DNA from: JAMXLO01 sp963726125
GTDB taxonomy: Bacteria; Pseudomonadota; Alphaproteobacteria; Acetobacterales; Acetobacteraceae
Direction: 5' to 3'
DNA length: 64,000 nucleotides
NCBI GenBank assembly: GCA_963726125.1
Contig: CAVSBG010000019.1
Location: 62,001 to 126,000, forward strand
Below the pieces are notes generated by a model. It had not been told where the DNA came from. It saw only the letters and a program-made list of their open reading frames with translations, and searched no databases. Shown one piece after another: positions 44,540-54,305 of the stretch. How positions within the stretch are numbered: position 1 is the stretch's first letter; every line of letters begins with the position of its first letter. A program made the position numbers and the translations under genes.

Positions 44540-44839
44540 TCAGTGCCGGTTGGACTGTGCGGCCTCCTCTGGCGTCCGCAGCGTCAGCGACAGCGCATGT
44601 AGCCCCCCGGCGAACTCCGCCTCCACCGCCGCGTGCACCGCCCGCGAGCGTGCCACCCGGTTCATCCCCTGGAAAACCGGCGACACCAGCAACACGTTGT
44701 AATGTGTCTGCCCGCCCTCGCGCGCGCCGGCATGTCCGGCGTGGCGTGCGCTATCATCTTCGACGCGCAGCAGCGTCGGCGAAAATGCCCGCGTCAGGAG
44801 CGTTTCCAGCCTTGCGGAGCGCGACTGTGTTTCCGACAT
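44540..44839 (-). CDS. bolA: BolA-family protein
   Basis: The 99-aa protein shows the BolA fold with LETLLTRAFSPTLLRVEDDS, HAGH, the conserved His in HYNVLLVSPVFQGMNRVARS (HRRVN-like region) and a C-terminal HALSLTLRTPEE. BolA proteins work with monothiol glutaredoxins in Fe-S trafficking and sometimes bind DNA. It is divergent from the DnaJ-like gene, an arrangement kept in many alphaproteobacteria and here linked to cobST. Confidence 0.92.
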   Translation of the reverse strand: MSETQSRSARLETLLTRAFSPTLLRVEDDSARHAGHAGAREGGQTHYNVLLVSPVFQGMNRVARSRAVHAAVEAEFAGGLHALSLTLRTPEEAAQSNRH

Positions 44840-44907
44840 GAGACCAATCCTCCAACACCCTCAGACACCAGTTGCCAAGCACCAGCCAAGCTGCCCATAA
44901 CGGCACC

Positions 44908-45504
44908 ATGAGCCGCCGTGCCCCTCGCGCCCGGGCCTACGCCCCCGACCCCGCCGCCCCGGCGGGCCACGGTTGTGACATGCCGGGCTGCGAGGCGATG
45001 GGCGAATACCGCGCCCCGAAGTCCCGACGGAACCTGCAGGACTACTTTTGGTTCTGCCTGGAGCATGTGCGTGCCTACAACTCGACCTGGGACTACTACA
45101 AAGGCATGTCCCCCGGCGAGATCGAGGCACAACTCCGCGCCGACACGTCATGGCAGCGCCCATCCTGGCCACTCGGCCGCCTCGGCAGTGCCGCGGCCTG
45201 GGACGAGGACGTACTGCGCGACCCACTGAACGTGCTGGCCGCCGGCCGGGTAAAACGTGGGTCTGGCGTCAATCCTGAGCAGACCCCGCCCGAATTGCGC
45301 GAGCCGCTGGCCACCCTCGGCCTGTCGTGGCCCACCACGCTGGAGGCCGTGAAGATGCGCTACAAGGAACTCGCCAAGCGACACCATCCCGACGCCAACG
45401 GTGGCGACCGCGCGGCGGAGGAACGCCTCAAGACCATCAATCTGGCATACGCCGCGGTACGTTCGCGCCTGGTCGCAGCGCCCAGCGTGGCAGCCGTCGG
45501 ATGA
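44908..45504 (+). CDS. J-domain (DnaJ-like) protein
   Basis: The 198-aa protein has a Cys/His-containing N-terminal part (CDMPGCEAMGEYRAPKSRRN, FWFCLEHVRAYNSTWDYYKG). A C-terminal J domain follows (LGLSWPTTLEAVKMRYKELA, then KRHHPDANGG, where HPD is the Hsp70-stimulating motif). It would stimulate DnaK on a specific client. Conserved synteny with bolA and cobST suggests a link with cobaltochelatase assembly, but this is inference. ATG at 44908. Confidence 0.9.
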   Translation: MSRRAPRARAYAPDPAAPAGHGCDMPGCEAMGEYRAPKSRRNLQDYFWFCLEHVRAYNSTWDYYKGMSPGEIEAQLRADTSWQRPSWPLGRLGSAAAWDEDVLRDPLNVLAAGRVKRGSGVNPEQTPPELREPLATLGLSWPTTLEAVKMRYKELAKRHHPDANGGDRAAEERLKTINLAYAAVRSRLVAAPSVAAVG

Positions 45505-45581
45505 CCCGAGTTGGCTCTCGCACTTGCGTGTACTGGCGCCCGGGTTACACTTTCAAGGATTGACACAGGACATACTCGCCG

Positions 45582-46595
45582 ATGAACAACGTTGCCTCCC
45601 TGGCTGAAGTGCGCCCCACCTCCGCGATCGACCTGCCCGACACCAAGGTGTCGGCGCGTGAGGCATTCGAAATTGAAACCGACATGCAGGTGCCGGCGTT
45701 CTCGGTGCGTACCGAGCATGTTCCCGACATCGACACTGCCTACAAGTTCGATCGCGAGACGACGCTCGCCATCCTCGCGGGCTTTGCGTTCAACCGGCGC
45801 ACGATGATCCAGGGCTATCATGGCACGGGAAAATCGACCCACATCGAGCAGGTGGCGGCACGGCTGAACTGGCCCTGCATCCGCGTCAACCTCGACAGCC
45901 ACATCAGCCGCATCGACCTCATCGGCAAGGACGCGATCGTGCTGCGTGACGGCAAGCAGATCACCGAGTTCCGCGAGGGCATCCTCCCGTGGGCGCTGCA
46001 GCACGCCTGTGCCCTGGTGTTCGACGAGTACGATGCCGGCCGCCCCGACGTGATGTTCGTGATCCAGCGCGTGCTGGAGGTCGAGGGCAAGCTGACGCTA
46101 CTCGACCAGAACCGCGTGATCCGGCCGCATCCGTCGTTCCGGCTGTTCTCCACTGCGAACACGGTGGGATTGGGTGACACGACTGGCCTGTATCACGGCA
46201 CGCAGCAGATCAATCAGGGCCAGATGGACCGCTGGAACATCGTCGCCACGCTGAACTACCTGCCGCACGCGATGGAGACATCGATCGTGCTGGCGAAGCT
46301 GGAGGCCGATTCGAAGGACGCCACGATGAAGAAGCGCATCGAGGCGATGGTGGCGCTGGCCGACCTGACGCGCGCCGGCTTCATCAACGGCGACATCTCG
46401 ACGGTGATGAGCCCGCGGACGGTGATCACCTGGGCAGAGAACGCGCGCATCTTCGGCGATGTCGGGTTCGCGTTCCGGGTCACATTCCTGAACAAGTGCG
46501 ATGAGGCCGAGCGCGCGACGGTCGGCGAATACTACCAGCGCTGCTTCAACGAGGAGATCCCGACCGGCGGGTTCACCACGCGGAAGTTCAATTGA
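45582..46595 (+). CDS. cobS: cobaltochelatase subunit CobS (AAA+ ATPase)
   Basis: The 337-aa AAA+ subunit of the aerobic cobalt-insertion complex CobNST shows Walker A GYHGTGKST near residue 87, Walker B ALVFDEYDAGRPD, sensor I FSTANTVGLGD and an Arg-finger region. It hydrolyses ATP to drive insertion of cobalt into hydrogenobyrinic acid a,c-diamide by CobN. Length and the ending GGFTTRKFN are normal. The following palindrome and cobT are on the same strand. No cobalamin riboswitch is visible upstream. Confidence 0.95.
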   Translation: MNNVASLAEVRPTSAIDLPDTKVSAREAFEIETDMQVPAFSVRTEHVPDIDTAYKFDRETTLAILAGFAFNRRTMIQGYHGTGKSTHIEQVAARLNWPCIRVNLDSHISRIDLIGKDAIVLRDGKQITEFREGILPWALQHACALVFDEYDAGRPDVMFVIQRVLEVEGKLTLLDQNRVIRPHPSFRLFSTANTVGLGDTTGLYHGTQQINQGQMDRWNIVATLNYLPHAMETSIVLAKLEADSKDATMKKRIEAMVALADLTRAGFINGDISTVMSPRTVITWAENARIFGDVGFAFRVTFLNKCDEAERATVGEYYQRCFNEEIPTGGFTTRKFN

Positions 46596-46603
46596 AGCCA
46601 AGC

Positions 46604-46692
46604 CCCCTCCCCCCAACCCCCTCCCGCAAGGGGAGGGGGAGTGAATTCAGCTCCCCCTCCCCTTGCGGGAGGGGGTTGGGGGGAGGGGGCGC
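46604..46692. repeat. GC-rich palindrome inside the cobS-cobT interval
   Basis: CCCCCTCCCCCCAACCCCCT plus CCCGCAAGGGGAGGGGGAG is repeated inverted after GTGAATTCAG. It fills nearly all of the 110-bp gap between the two subunit genes and may lower cobT expression relative to cobS by partial termination or RNA processing. Confidence 0.85.
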
Positions 46693-46705
46693 CGGAACCA
46701 CGCCG

Positions 46706-48584
46706 ATGAGCACCACCAACAAAGACAACACCCGCGCCGAGGAATTCAAACGCGCCACCGCGGGCGTGCTGCGCGCAATCGCCGAAGTGCCCGACGTGCA
46801 GGTGGCATTCCAGCCCGGCCCCTCCGGTCTGTCCGGCAAGCGCGCGCGCCTGCCGCTGCCCACGCGCGCCCTCCCCGCCGCCGAAATGGCCCGCCTGCGC
46901 GGCGCCTCCGATGCACTGGCCCTGCGCCTGCGCCACCACGACGATGCGGTCCACGCCTCCCGCATGCCGACGCGTCGCGAAGCCAAGGACGTATACGACG
47001 CACTGGAACAGGTCCGCGTCGAGGTCGTCGGTTCGCGCCACATGGCGGGCGTCGCCGCCAACCTACAATCCAAACTTGCGGAGGAGTGCGAGGCCGAAGG
47101 CTACGACCGCATGACCCGCAAGGATCAGTTGCCGATACAGGCCGCGCTGTCCCTGCTCGCACGCGAACAGATGTCCGGCGAAAAATCCCCACCGGCAGCG
47201 CAACGCGTCCTGGACATGTGGCGCGACACGCTGGGCGAAACCGCCGACGCCGCGCTCATCGAAATGAACGGTTCGGTGGATAACCAGCGCGCCTACGCCC
47301 GCGCCGCACGCAAGCTGCTGGCCGCGCTCGACCTGGCCGAAGCGGAAAGCGACGCGGATCCCGACGACAACACCGACGAAGGCGAGGAAGGCGGCGAACA
47401 ATCCGGCGAGCAGGACGAGCAGCAGGATGGCTCCGGCCAGAGCGAGGCCGAGCAGGACAGCATGATGGGCGCCAACCCGGAGGAGATGGAAGGCGACGCG
47501 GCCGATGACGAAGGCACCGAATCGGACGAGGAAGCCGCCGTCGCCGAGGGCGATGATCGTCCCGGCGGCCCGCAGCCCCGCCGCGAACGCCCCAACCCCG
47601 ACAACGAAGCGGTCTACCGTGCCTACACGCGCCTATACGACGAAGAGATCGAGGCGGAGGAACTCTGTGATCCGGACGAACTGACGCGCCTGCGCCAGCA
47701 GCTCGACCAGCAATTGCAGCACCTGCAAGGCGTGATCTCCAAGCTGGCGAACCGCCTGCAGCGCCGGCTGCTGGCGCAACAGACCCGCGCCTGGGAGTTC
47801 GACCTGGATGAGGGTCTGCTCGACGCCGGCCGCCTGTCCCGCGTGGTGGTGAACCCGATGCAGGCGCTGTCGTACAAGCGCGAGCTCGACATGGAGTTTC
47901 GCGATACGTGCGTGACGTTGCTGATCGACAACTCCGGATCGATGCGCGGCCGGCCGATCACCGTTGCGGCGATGTGCGGCGACATCCTGGCACGCACGCT
48001 GGAACGCTGCGCAGTGAAGGTGGAAGTGCTGGGCTTCACCACGCGCGCCTGGAAGGGCGGGCAGAGCCGCGAGAAATGGGTGCAGGAGGGCAAGCCACGC
48101 AATCCCGGCCGCCTGAACGACCTGCGCCACATCATCTACAAGGCCGCCGATACGCCCTGGCGCCGCGCGCGCAAGAACCTCGGCCTGATGCTGCGCGAGG
48201 GCCTGCTGAAGGAGAACATCGACGGCGAGGCGCTGCTCTGGGCGTATCGCCGGCTGCTGGTGCGCTCGGAGCATCGCCGCATCCTGATGGTGATCAGCGA
48301 TGGCGCTCCGGTGGATGACTCGACGCTGTCGGTGAACCCCGGCAACTACCTGGAAAAGCACCTGCGCGAAGTGATCCGCGACATCGAGGCACGAGACGTC
48401 GGTGGAACTGATCGCCATCGGCATCGGCCATGACGTGACACGCTATTACCGCCGCGCAGTCACCATCGTGGACGCTGAGGAACTCGGCGGCACGATGATG
48501 AAGAAGCTGACCGAGCTGTTCGACGAAGACATGGACGCCGCGTGGGCGCGCGCGGCGGGAGAGCGGGCGGCGATCGTCGTGTAG
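46706..48584 (+). CDS. cobT: cobaltochelatase subunit CobT, one apparent frameshift
   Basis: The VWA-type subunit partners CobS. N-terminal helical domain; then an Asp/Glu/Gln-rich linker (about residues 210-300, GEEGGEQSGEQDEQQDG); then a von Willebrand A domain with MIDAS LLIDNSGSMRGRP. The reading frame is lost at about 48390 (GAGGCACGAGACG), and the expected C-terminus (VELIAIGIGHDVTRYYRRAV) continues in the next frame to 48584. Removing one base gives 625 aa, the usual length. cobS is intact and essential for the same complex, so a sequence error is more likely than loss. ATG at 46706. Confidence 0.9.
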
Positions 48585-48592
48585 TAGCCTGG

Positions 48593-48706
48593 CTGCACCC
48601 CTCCCCAACCCTCCCCCGCTTCCGCGGGAGAGGGAGTTTTTGCGCCGCCGATACTCCCTCTCCCGCGAAGCGGGGGAGGGTTGGGGAGGGGGTGCAGCGA
48701 GCCTCC
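48593..48706. repeat. GC-rich palindromic repeat between cobT and Ldh gene
   Basis: CACCCCTCCCCAACCCTCCC plus CCGCTTCCGCGGGAGAGGGAG is followed by TTTTTGCGCC and the inverted copy. It lies between convergent genes, and the T-run makes it a plausible bidirectional terminator. Confidence 0.8.
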
Positions 48707-48709
48707 TGA

Positions 48710-49777
48710 CTAATCCAGCAGCCAAGGCGCAGCCGACGCCTGCGCGATCTGCCGCACTTGCTGCAGCAACCCCGGCCCCACCGGGATCCCCTCCGCCATT
48801 CGCTTCTCCGCGTTCTTCCACTGCGGATCGCCCGCCACCATCACCGGTTGCGCCGGATCGACCGGCGTCGTCGCGCGCAGATCGCCGCAGAACTGCGCCA
48901 CATCGCTCTGGAACTCGTCCACCCCACGGAACAGTCCCGGATCGATCGCCATGAAGAAGTGGCCGATATCCATCCCCTGCGGCTTCTTCGTGTGATCCGG
49001 GTCGGTGATCAGCGTCGCCCCCGACAGACACGACGCCAGGATGTTCACCATCGCCGCCAGCCCATAGCCCTTGTAGCTCGAATTCTCCGGCGATCCCCCA
49101 AGTGACGTCAGGAAACCGCCCTTCTCCCGCGCCACCAGCGGGTCGTTGCTCGGCCGCCCCTCACTGTCCAGCACCCAGCCATCCGGCGTCGGCAATCCCT
49201 CGTTCGCCTTGTTGCGGATCCGTCCGGCCGCCACCGTCGTCGTGGCCATGTCCAGCAGGAACGGCCTGTCATCATCCCCACTGGGTGCGGCGAACGACCA
49301 AGGATCGGTCCCGAGCCTCGCCTGCTTGCCGAATGTCGGCGCCACCTGGATGCCCGAGGCCGAGGTGCAGGCCATGCCGATCAGCCCCTGCTTCGCCGCC
49401 ATCAGCGTATAATACCCTGTGGCCCCGAAATGCGCCGAGTTGCGCACGGCGGCGATCGCCATCCCCGACACCTTCGCCTTGTCGATCGCCACCTGCATGG
49501 CGAAATGCGCCGGCACGTGGCCCAGCCCGCCGCCGCCGTCCACCAACGCCGACACCGGCGTCTGCTTCACGATCGTCGGGCGCGCATCCATCTTCGCCCG
49601 CCCATTGCGGCGCATGCGGTCATAGCCCGGCAGCATCGACATCCCGTGGCTGTCCACACCGTGCAGGTCGGCCCAGGACAGAATGTCGGCGGTCGGTTCC
49701 GCGTTCTCCTCCGGCATGCCCCAGGCGAGCAGAATGGCTTTGATCTGGGCGCGATGCGTTGCGTAAGCGGCAGGCAT
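48710..49777 (-). CDS. Ldh_2-family malate/L-lactate dehydrogenase
   Basis: The 355-aa NAD(P)-dependent dehydrogenase of the YlbC/DlgD family (distinct from classical LDH) has ADLHGVDSHGMSMLPGYDRM (catalytic His region), AVRNSAHFGATGYY, the nucleotide-binding WSFAAPSG/TTTVAAGRI section and GYGLAAMVNILASCLSG. Reduces 2-oxo acids such as malate, ureidoglycolate or 2,3-diketogulonate equivalents; the substrate is uncertain. ATG at 49777 with GGAGGAGACC upstream. Convergent with cobT. Confidence 0.9.
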   Translation of the reverse strand: MPAAYATHRAQIKAILLAWGMPEENAEPTADILSWADLHGVDSHGMSMLPGYDRMRRNGRAKMDARPTIVKQTPVSALVDGGGGLGHVPAHFAMQVAIDKAKVSGMAIAAVRNSAHFGATGYYTLMAAKQGLIGMACTSASGIQVAPTFGKQARLGTDPWSFAAPSGDDDRPFLLDMATTTVAAGRIRNKANEGLPTPDGWVLDSEGRPSNDPLVAREKGGFLTSLGGSPENSSYKGYGLAAMVNILASCLSGATLITDPDHTKKPQGMDIGHFFMAIDPGLFRGVDEFQSDVAQFCGDLRATTPVDPAQPVMVAGDPQWKNAEKRMAEGIPVGPGLLQQVRQIAQASAAPWLLD

Positions 49778-49847
49778 GTCGGTCTCCTCCGAAGCTCGCC
49801 ACAACCTTGCGCGACCCTGCCGTTCCGGCAAGTGTGCACCCAACCAA

Positions 49848-49951
49848 ACCCCCTCTCCCGCGCACTGCGCGGGGGAGGGTTGGGGAGGGGGTCCTGCCAT
49901 CCGGGTAATACCCCATCCCTGTCCTCCCCCGCTGCGCGGGAGAGGGATGAT
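49848..49951. repeat. GC-rich palindromic repeat
   Basis: CCCCCTCTCCCGCGCACTGCG plus GGGGGAGGGTTGGGGAGGGG is followed by a second hairpin CCTCCCCCGCTGCGCGGGAGAGGG. It lies between the divergent Ldh and nitroreductase genes. Confidence 0.78.
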
Positions 49952-49971
49952 TGCTGTGACGGGAGCCAGAC

Positions 49972-50796
49972 ATGACCAACGGCGCAGACCTGGTGCGGGC
50001 ACGCTTCGGTATCGATCTGCCCGGCGTTGACGTGCCACCGGCCATCGCGCCGCTGCTCGATCGCCGCGTGGTGCGTCGCTACAAGGATGAACCGGTGCCG
50101 GATTCGCTGCTCGACGCACTGCTAGCCGCGGCACAGTCGGCGCCGACCAAGTCCGACCTGCAGCAATATTCCGTCGTCGTCATGCGCGATCCGGCACGGA
50201 TCAAGCAGATCGCCGACTGGATCGGCACCATGGACTGGATCGCCACTGCTCCGGTATTCTTGGTGTGGTGCGGCGACATGCGCCGCAACCAGCGACTGTG
50301 CGAGCAGCACGGCATGCCGCATGCCAACAACAACCTCGACACGTTCCTGAATACCGCGGTGGATTGCTCGCTTGCCATGGCGCAGTTCATGGCAGCAGCC
50401 GAGGCGGTCGGCCTGGGCACCTGCCCGATCAGCTACGTCCGCAGCCACATCGAGCGCGTCACGCCCTTGCTGTCGCTGCCCTCCGGCGTTTACCCGGTCG
50501 CCGGCCTCACCGTCGGCTGGCCGGTGTTCCGCCGCCCGGTCTCCATGCGCCTGCCGCCTTCCGTCGTGGTGCATCGCGAACGCTACGACGACACGCAGCA
50601 GGACGCGGAAATCCGCAGCTACGACGAACGGCGCCGTGCCCGCGAGCCGGTGGCGGCCGGCAGCCTGAAGAACAACGATGTCCACCCTCCCCGCGAAGGC
50701 GTCGGCTGGAGCGAGAACGTTGCCCGCCAACTCTCGGTGCCGGAGCGCTTCGGCTTCGCCGCCTACCTCAAGACGCGAGGATTCGACCTTGCCTGA
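49972..50796 (+). CDS. nitroreductase-family flavoprotein
   Basis: The 274-aa protein matches the FMN nitroreductase fold: RRVVRRYKDEPVPDSLLDALL, AAQSAPTKSDLQQYSVVV (FMN-binding Ser/Thr, Arg), the dimer-swap segment MAQFMAAAEAVGLGTCPISY, and GLTVGWP near the second FMN contact. Reduces nitro compounds, quinones or enones using NAD(P)H. Its last eight bases overlap the next gene start, so they are coupled. No partner points to a specific substrate. Confidence 0.88.
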   Translation: MTNGADLVRARFGIDLPGVDVPPAIAPLLDRRVVRRYKDEPVPDSLLDALLAAAQSAPTKSDLQQYSVVVMRDPARIKQIADWIGTMDWIATAPVFLVWCGDMRRNQRLCEQHGMPHANNNLDTFLNTAVDCSLAMAQFMAAAEAVGLGTCPISYVRSHIERVTPLLSLPSGVYPVAGLTVGWPVFRRPVSMRLPPSVVVHRERYDDTQQDAEIRSYDERRRAREPVAAGSLKNNDVHPPREGVGWSENVARQLSVPERFGFAAYLKTRGFDLA

Positions 50797-51445
50797 AGAC
50801 CACGTCCGCCACGCCCCGCTGATCGATCAGCAGTCGCCGCCACGCCTGCGCGCCGTTCGTCCCCGTCACGCCGCCAGCTTGATCGTCTATCGCGGCGAGG
50901 GCCACGGGGTGTCTATGCTGATGGGCATGCGCGGCGCGAAGCACCGGTTCATGCCGAACCGCCTGGTGTTTCCCGGCGGCGCGGTGGATCGCGCCGATCT
51001 CAGCGCACCCTCGGGCACCGCGTTGTCGAAGCAGACCGAACGGCTGCTCCGCAAGAACGCCAACGAACGACTGGCACACGGCCTCGGCATCGCCGCAGCG
51101 CGCGAACTGCATGAGGAAACCGGCCTCTCGCTCGGCGTCCCTCCCCGCCTGGACGTGCTGCATGTGCTGGCACGTGCCGTCACGCCGCCCCCCAGTCCGA
51201 TCCGCTTCAACGCGCGGTTCTTCGCGGTCGATGCGCGGCATGTGTCCGGCGAGCTCGGTGGTGACGGCGAGCTCGAGAACCTGCGCTACTATCCGATACA
51301 GGAGGCGCTCGCGCTCGATCTTGCGATGCCAACCCGGCGTGTGCTGGAGCGGCTGCAACTCTGGCTGGCGATGACCGACCAGGAGCGCGCGCAACGGACG
51401 CACGTCCCGGTCATGTTGCGCGATCGCGGCTGGCGGATGGAGTGA
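50789..51445 (+). CDS. NUDIX hydrolase
   Basis: The ~218-aa protein has a modified NUDIX box (AAARELHEETGLSLG; core REL-EETGL with upstream FPGGAVDRAD). It hydrolyses nucleoside diphosphate derivatives such as CoA or NAD-type compounds; the substrate is open. The best start is TTG at 50789 within the end of the nitroreductase gene, with GAGGATT upstream. Longer frames upstream would overlap more than 100 bp of that gene. The N-terminal 30 residues are Pro/Arg-rich and may form a tail. Confidence 0.82.
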   Translation: MPEDHVRHAPLIDQQSPPRLRAVRPRHAASLIVYRGEGHGVSMLMGMRGAKHRFMPNRLVFPGGAVDRADLSAPSGTALSKQTERLLRKNANERLAHGLGIAAARELHEETGLSLGVPPRLDVLHVLARAVTPPPSPIRFNARFFAVDARHVSGELGGDGELENLRYYPIQEALALDLAMPTRRVLERLQLWLAMTDQERAQRTHVPVMLRDRGWRME

Positions 51446-51638
51446 TCGGGCAGGCCTGGCAGTATCGTGCAGCAGGGAAAAACGATCCTTTGCCTATGGT
51501 CTGAGCAGGCAATTCACGCACGAGACATGGGCGCTTCACGACCTACGTTGCTCCGCGATCAACAGCGCCGGTTTGGCTTCATATTCGCGAGACTCTGCGG
51601 TAGCTTCGTCCCACTGCGTGACCATCCCGGAGGCAGAC

Positions 51639-52749
51639 GTGGCCGTCTACCGCGTTCTCGATGGACAGCTGATTTCAGGAAGACGAATTCCGGGCAAAGG
51701 GCGTCGACCTCGTCAGGAAAATGCAGGCCACGATTGCCGGTGCGGATCCGGGCCCGAGCATCACCCTCGACAATGACATGGAGTTCGAGGTCGCGATCGC
51801 GCCCAGTGATGCCGCTGTCAGCCAAAGCTTCACCCCTGTCAGGTTCGGCGACCCGCTGACGGTTGACATTCGTCATGTCTATTCCGGCAATGTGGGTACC
51901 AAAGGAGGTTTCCTCGGCTTCGGGGGCATAGGCGATATCGCCGTGTGCTCCGGCGTCAAGGAATGGAGCGCCTTCAAGGCCAGCGCCCGTGCCCTGAACT
52001 GGGTCGCGCCGCAAACCTACAAGAACGAGACGGTCAGGCAGCCGGCGGCACTGCAGGACGGCACCCGCCTGATCGCCTATCAAAAGGCGGTGGCAACGAA
52101 GCAGGTGATTGTCTCCGTTGAGATCGCCTCCGCACCGTACGAAAATCAGTTGCTCGAAAAGCTCGGCACCGCGTTCACATCGGCCGCCAAAATTCCGCTG
52201 TTGATGCCCTACGCCGGCTATTTGCTCGCCGCCGGTCAAATCGTTCCTGCGGTCGGCAAGCTGCTCGAGACGATCTCGGGAGGCCATTGCGATTGGGTGC
52301 AGTCCGAGGAACTCAACTTCGGCCTTGCCGGCACCGCTCCCGCTGATGCCGGCTTCCGGGTGATCGCGCGTGGCACCGCCGGGTTCGATAACCATCGCTT
52401 CAAGGCCGACACAGGACTGATCGGGCCGGACGGTCGTGCCTACACAGGCGACGACCCCTACGTCGTCGTAGCCCTCGACGGTGCCCCGGCCCCCGAGTTG
52501 GAAAATTTCACGGCCTCGGTCGCCGGTGCCGAACTGATGCGGCGCTTTCAGATGGGCCAGAGCGGGCAGTCGGGGATAATCGACGGCATCCTCGAGCTCA
52601 CGACTATCATCAGCGATGTGAAGTTCCGCGACGAGGCGGTCACGCTCAAGCAAAAGATGCGTGACATGACTCCGGCCGATCAGGCGAAGGCGCAACCGCA
52701 GCTCGATGCGCTCATCAAGAATATCGTGAAATCCGAGCTACGTCCCTGA
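51639..52749 (+). CDS. unknown ~369-aa protein, first gene of protease cluster, possible frameshift
   Basis: ATG at 51721 starts a clean 342-aa frame (MQATIAGADPGPSITLDNDM...). A GTG at 51639 preceded by GGAGG (51629-51633) gives MAVYRVLDGQL in another frame. Removing one T of TTT near 51671 fuses both into 369 aa (QEDEFRAKGVDLVRKMQATI), so the longer start is probably right. The body is beta-rich (DPLTVDIRHVYSGNVGTKGG, GIGDIAVCSGVKEW, NWVAPQTYKNETV) with a hydrophobic stretch (LLMPYAGYLLAAGQIVPAVG). I recognise no family. It ends 39 bp before the protease gene, so likely an operon. Confidence 0.7.
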
Positions 52750-52788
52750 GCGGGGATCGAACTGAACGCGCGCTATCTGAACGCTGAG

Positions 52789-53940
52789 ATGCCCATGTCG
52801 ATCCTGCCACTCGCCGATATCCTCGCCATCCACGACAAGGCCGTTGCGATCGGACTGCCTGGCCGGCGGCCGGCGATGATGACCAATATCCCGTACGGCT
52901 TCGTCGGATCGCTGCCCAACATGCCCGATGCGATCGCGCAGCAGTACGTCGACCTCGGCCAGATGAACCAGGACATCAACCTCGTCATCGCGGATGGTCT
53001 GACCCCGCTCAATATCTGGCTGACGAATGCCGCAGCGTTTAGCAGCCAATACCCTCCGATCCAAAAGTTCATGAGCCAGAAGGCCACCGAGGTTGCCGGC
53101 AGGGCCGCCGGACTCGGTGGCTTGCCCGGCGAGAACGCCTCCGCTGTGGGCGACGTCACCCAATTCCCCGAACGGCTCATCGGCTCCAGCGATCTGCTCC
53201 CGGCGGATTTTCTCGACCGTGCGTTGTCGACGGCACGCGGGGTCGTCCGTCTCGTTGTGCCGATGTATCAAGACCAGCTCCCGCGCCTGCAGATGAGTGG
53301 CAATCCGGTGATCGGCTACGGCACCGGCTGGCTGCTTGGGCCACGCCATCTGCTGACCAACTACCATGTCATCAGGCTGCGCGAGGCCAAGGACGTCGCG
53401 AGCGACGCCGATATCAAGCTGCAGGCCGAGAACACCGTGGCCGAATTTGACTACCGCGATGGCAAGGTGCCGCCATCATCGACGGTTCCCATCCTCGCGA
53501 TCGCCGCCGCCGACCCGGTGCTGGATTATGCCTTGCTCGAGCTCGCGGTGAAGGTAACCGACCGACCGCCGCTGCGCGTGGCATCGGTGCCACTGACGCT
53601 CGATCCCGCGAACGCCGCGGCTGTCAATATTGTGCAGCATCCCCGTGGCGCCCCGAAACAGGTTGCACTACGCAACAACCTTGTCGCCGCGCTCAAGGGC
53701 AACGACCTTGCCTACTATACGGATACTGAAACCGGTTCGTCAGGCTCGCCGGTGTGCGACGACCAGTGGCACGTCGTGGCGCTGCACAAGGGATCGACCA
53801 TCCGTTTCGGCACGCTCAACTTCCAGGGCAAGGACACCGCCTGGGTTAACGTCGGGACGCCGATCAAACTGGTCATCGACGATATCAAGACAAAGCTCGG
53901 TGCCGATGGTTGGGTGGCGATCGGCGCGGATATCGCCTGA
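52789..53940 (+). CDS. trypsin-like serine protease with effector-associated-like N-terminal domain
   Basis: The 383-aa protein has in its C-terminal half a chymotrypsin-fold protease: His in GTGWLLGPRHLLTNYHV, Asp in VLDYALLEL, Ser in TGSSGSPVCDD. No signal peptide, so intracellular. The N-terminal ~110 residues (AVAIGLPGRRPAMMTNIPYG, then SLPNMPDAIAQQYVDLG, PLNIWLTNAAAF) resemble short helical effector-associated domains joined to trypsin-like co-proteases in NTPase-based prokaryotic conflict systems. That match is from memory of the pattern. Such proteases are thought to be switched on through adaptor domains. ATG at 52789 or 52795. The stop codon falls in the target duplication of mobile element copy C. 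Confidence 0.82.
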   Translation: MPMSILPLADILAIHDKAVAIGLPGRRPAMMTNIPYGFVGSLPNMPDAIAQQYVDLGQMNQDINLVIADGLTPLNIWLTNAAAFSSQYPPIQKFMSQKATEVAGRAAGLGGLPGENASAVGDVTQFPERLIGSSDLLPADFLDRALSTARGVVRLVVPMYQDQLPRLQMSGNPVIGYGTGWLLGPRHLLTNYHVIRLREAKDVASDADIKLQAENTVAEFDYRDGKVPPSSTVPILAIAAADPVLDYALLELAVKVTDRPPLRVASVPLTLDPANAAAVNIVQHPRGAPKQVALRNNLVAALKGNDLAYYTDTETGSSGSPVCDDQWHVVALHKGSTIRFGTLNFQGKDTAWVNVGTPIKLVIDDIKTKLGADGWVAIGADIA

Positions 53941-54152
53941 TTGAACAGGACAATCGCTGGGAGCACGTCGAGGGCCACGGAGCAGAATGCAATTGCGCTT
54001 CGCACGAAGCGCTTTGAACCCTTACTCCGTGGCCTCCGTGGTCCTCACCTTCTTCCTCCGTGTTAAGATTCTTCCTGGCTTGCGGACGGCACCATGTATC
54101 GCCCGTTGCCAGAAGCAACAGCGGATTCAAGCGATTGCGCTGCCTGATCGAA
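53936..54152. mobile_element. MITE-like element, copy C, with 10-bp target duplication (9/10)
   Basis: The 197-bp element (53946-54142) starts CAGGACAATCGCT and ends CAAGCGATTGCGCTG. It is flanked by CCTGATTGAA at 53936-53945 and CCTGATCGAA at 54143-54152. The centre is shared with copy B (GGCCACGGAGCAGAATGCAA, TCCGTGTTAAGATTCTTCCT). It landed on the stop codon of the protease gene without changing the protein, and separates it from the third cluster gene. Confidence 0.85.
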
Positions 54153-54305
54153 GTGGCTCGCTTGACAGCCTGGCGCAAACGGCATTCATTGCCGTTACGG
54201 GTCGTACGCGGCCCGAGATAACGTTGAGCCATCGCAAAAGTGAAGGCGAACGTTTTTCGCAGCCTCCGGCGGGTCTTACACGCCGGAGGCACCGAAAGGC
54301 CGGCA

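Noticed and set aside
45505..45581. Cobalamin riboswitch before cobS
   Set aside because: The gap is only 77 bp with no B12-box-like sequence or structure.
46604..46692. Possible CRISPR-like repeat
   Set aside because: Only inverted palindromic arms, no regularly spaced direct repeats or spacers; no cas genes in the window.
48593..48706. Intrinsic terminator assigned to cobT alone
   Set aside because: The T-run is in the middle of the palindrome, so direction cannot be assigned; kept as bidirectional repeat.
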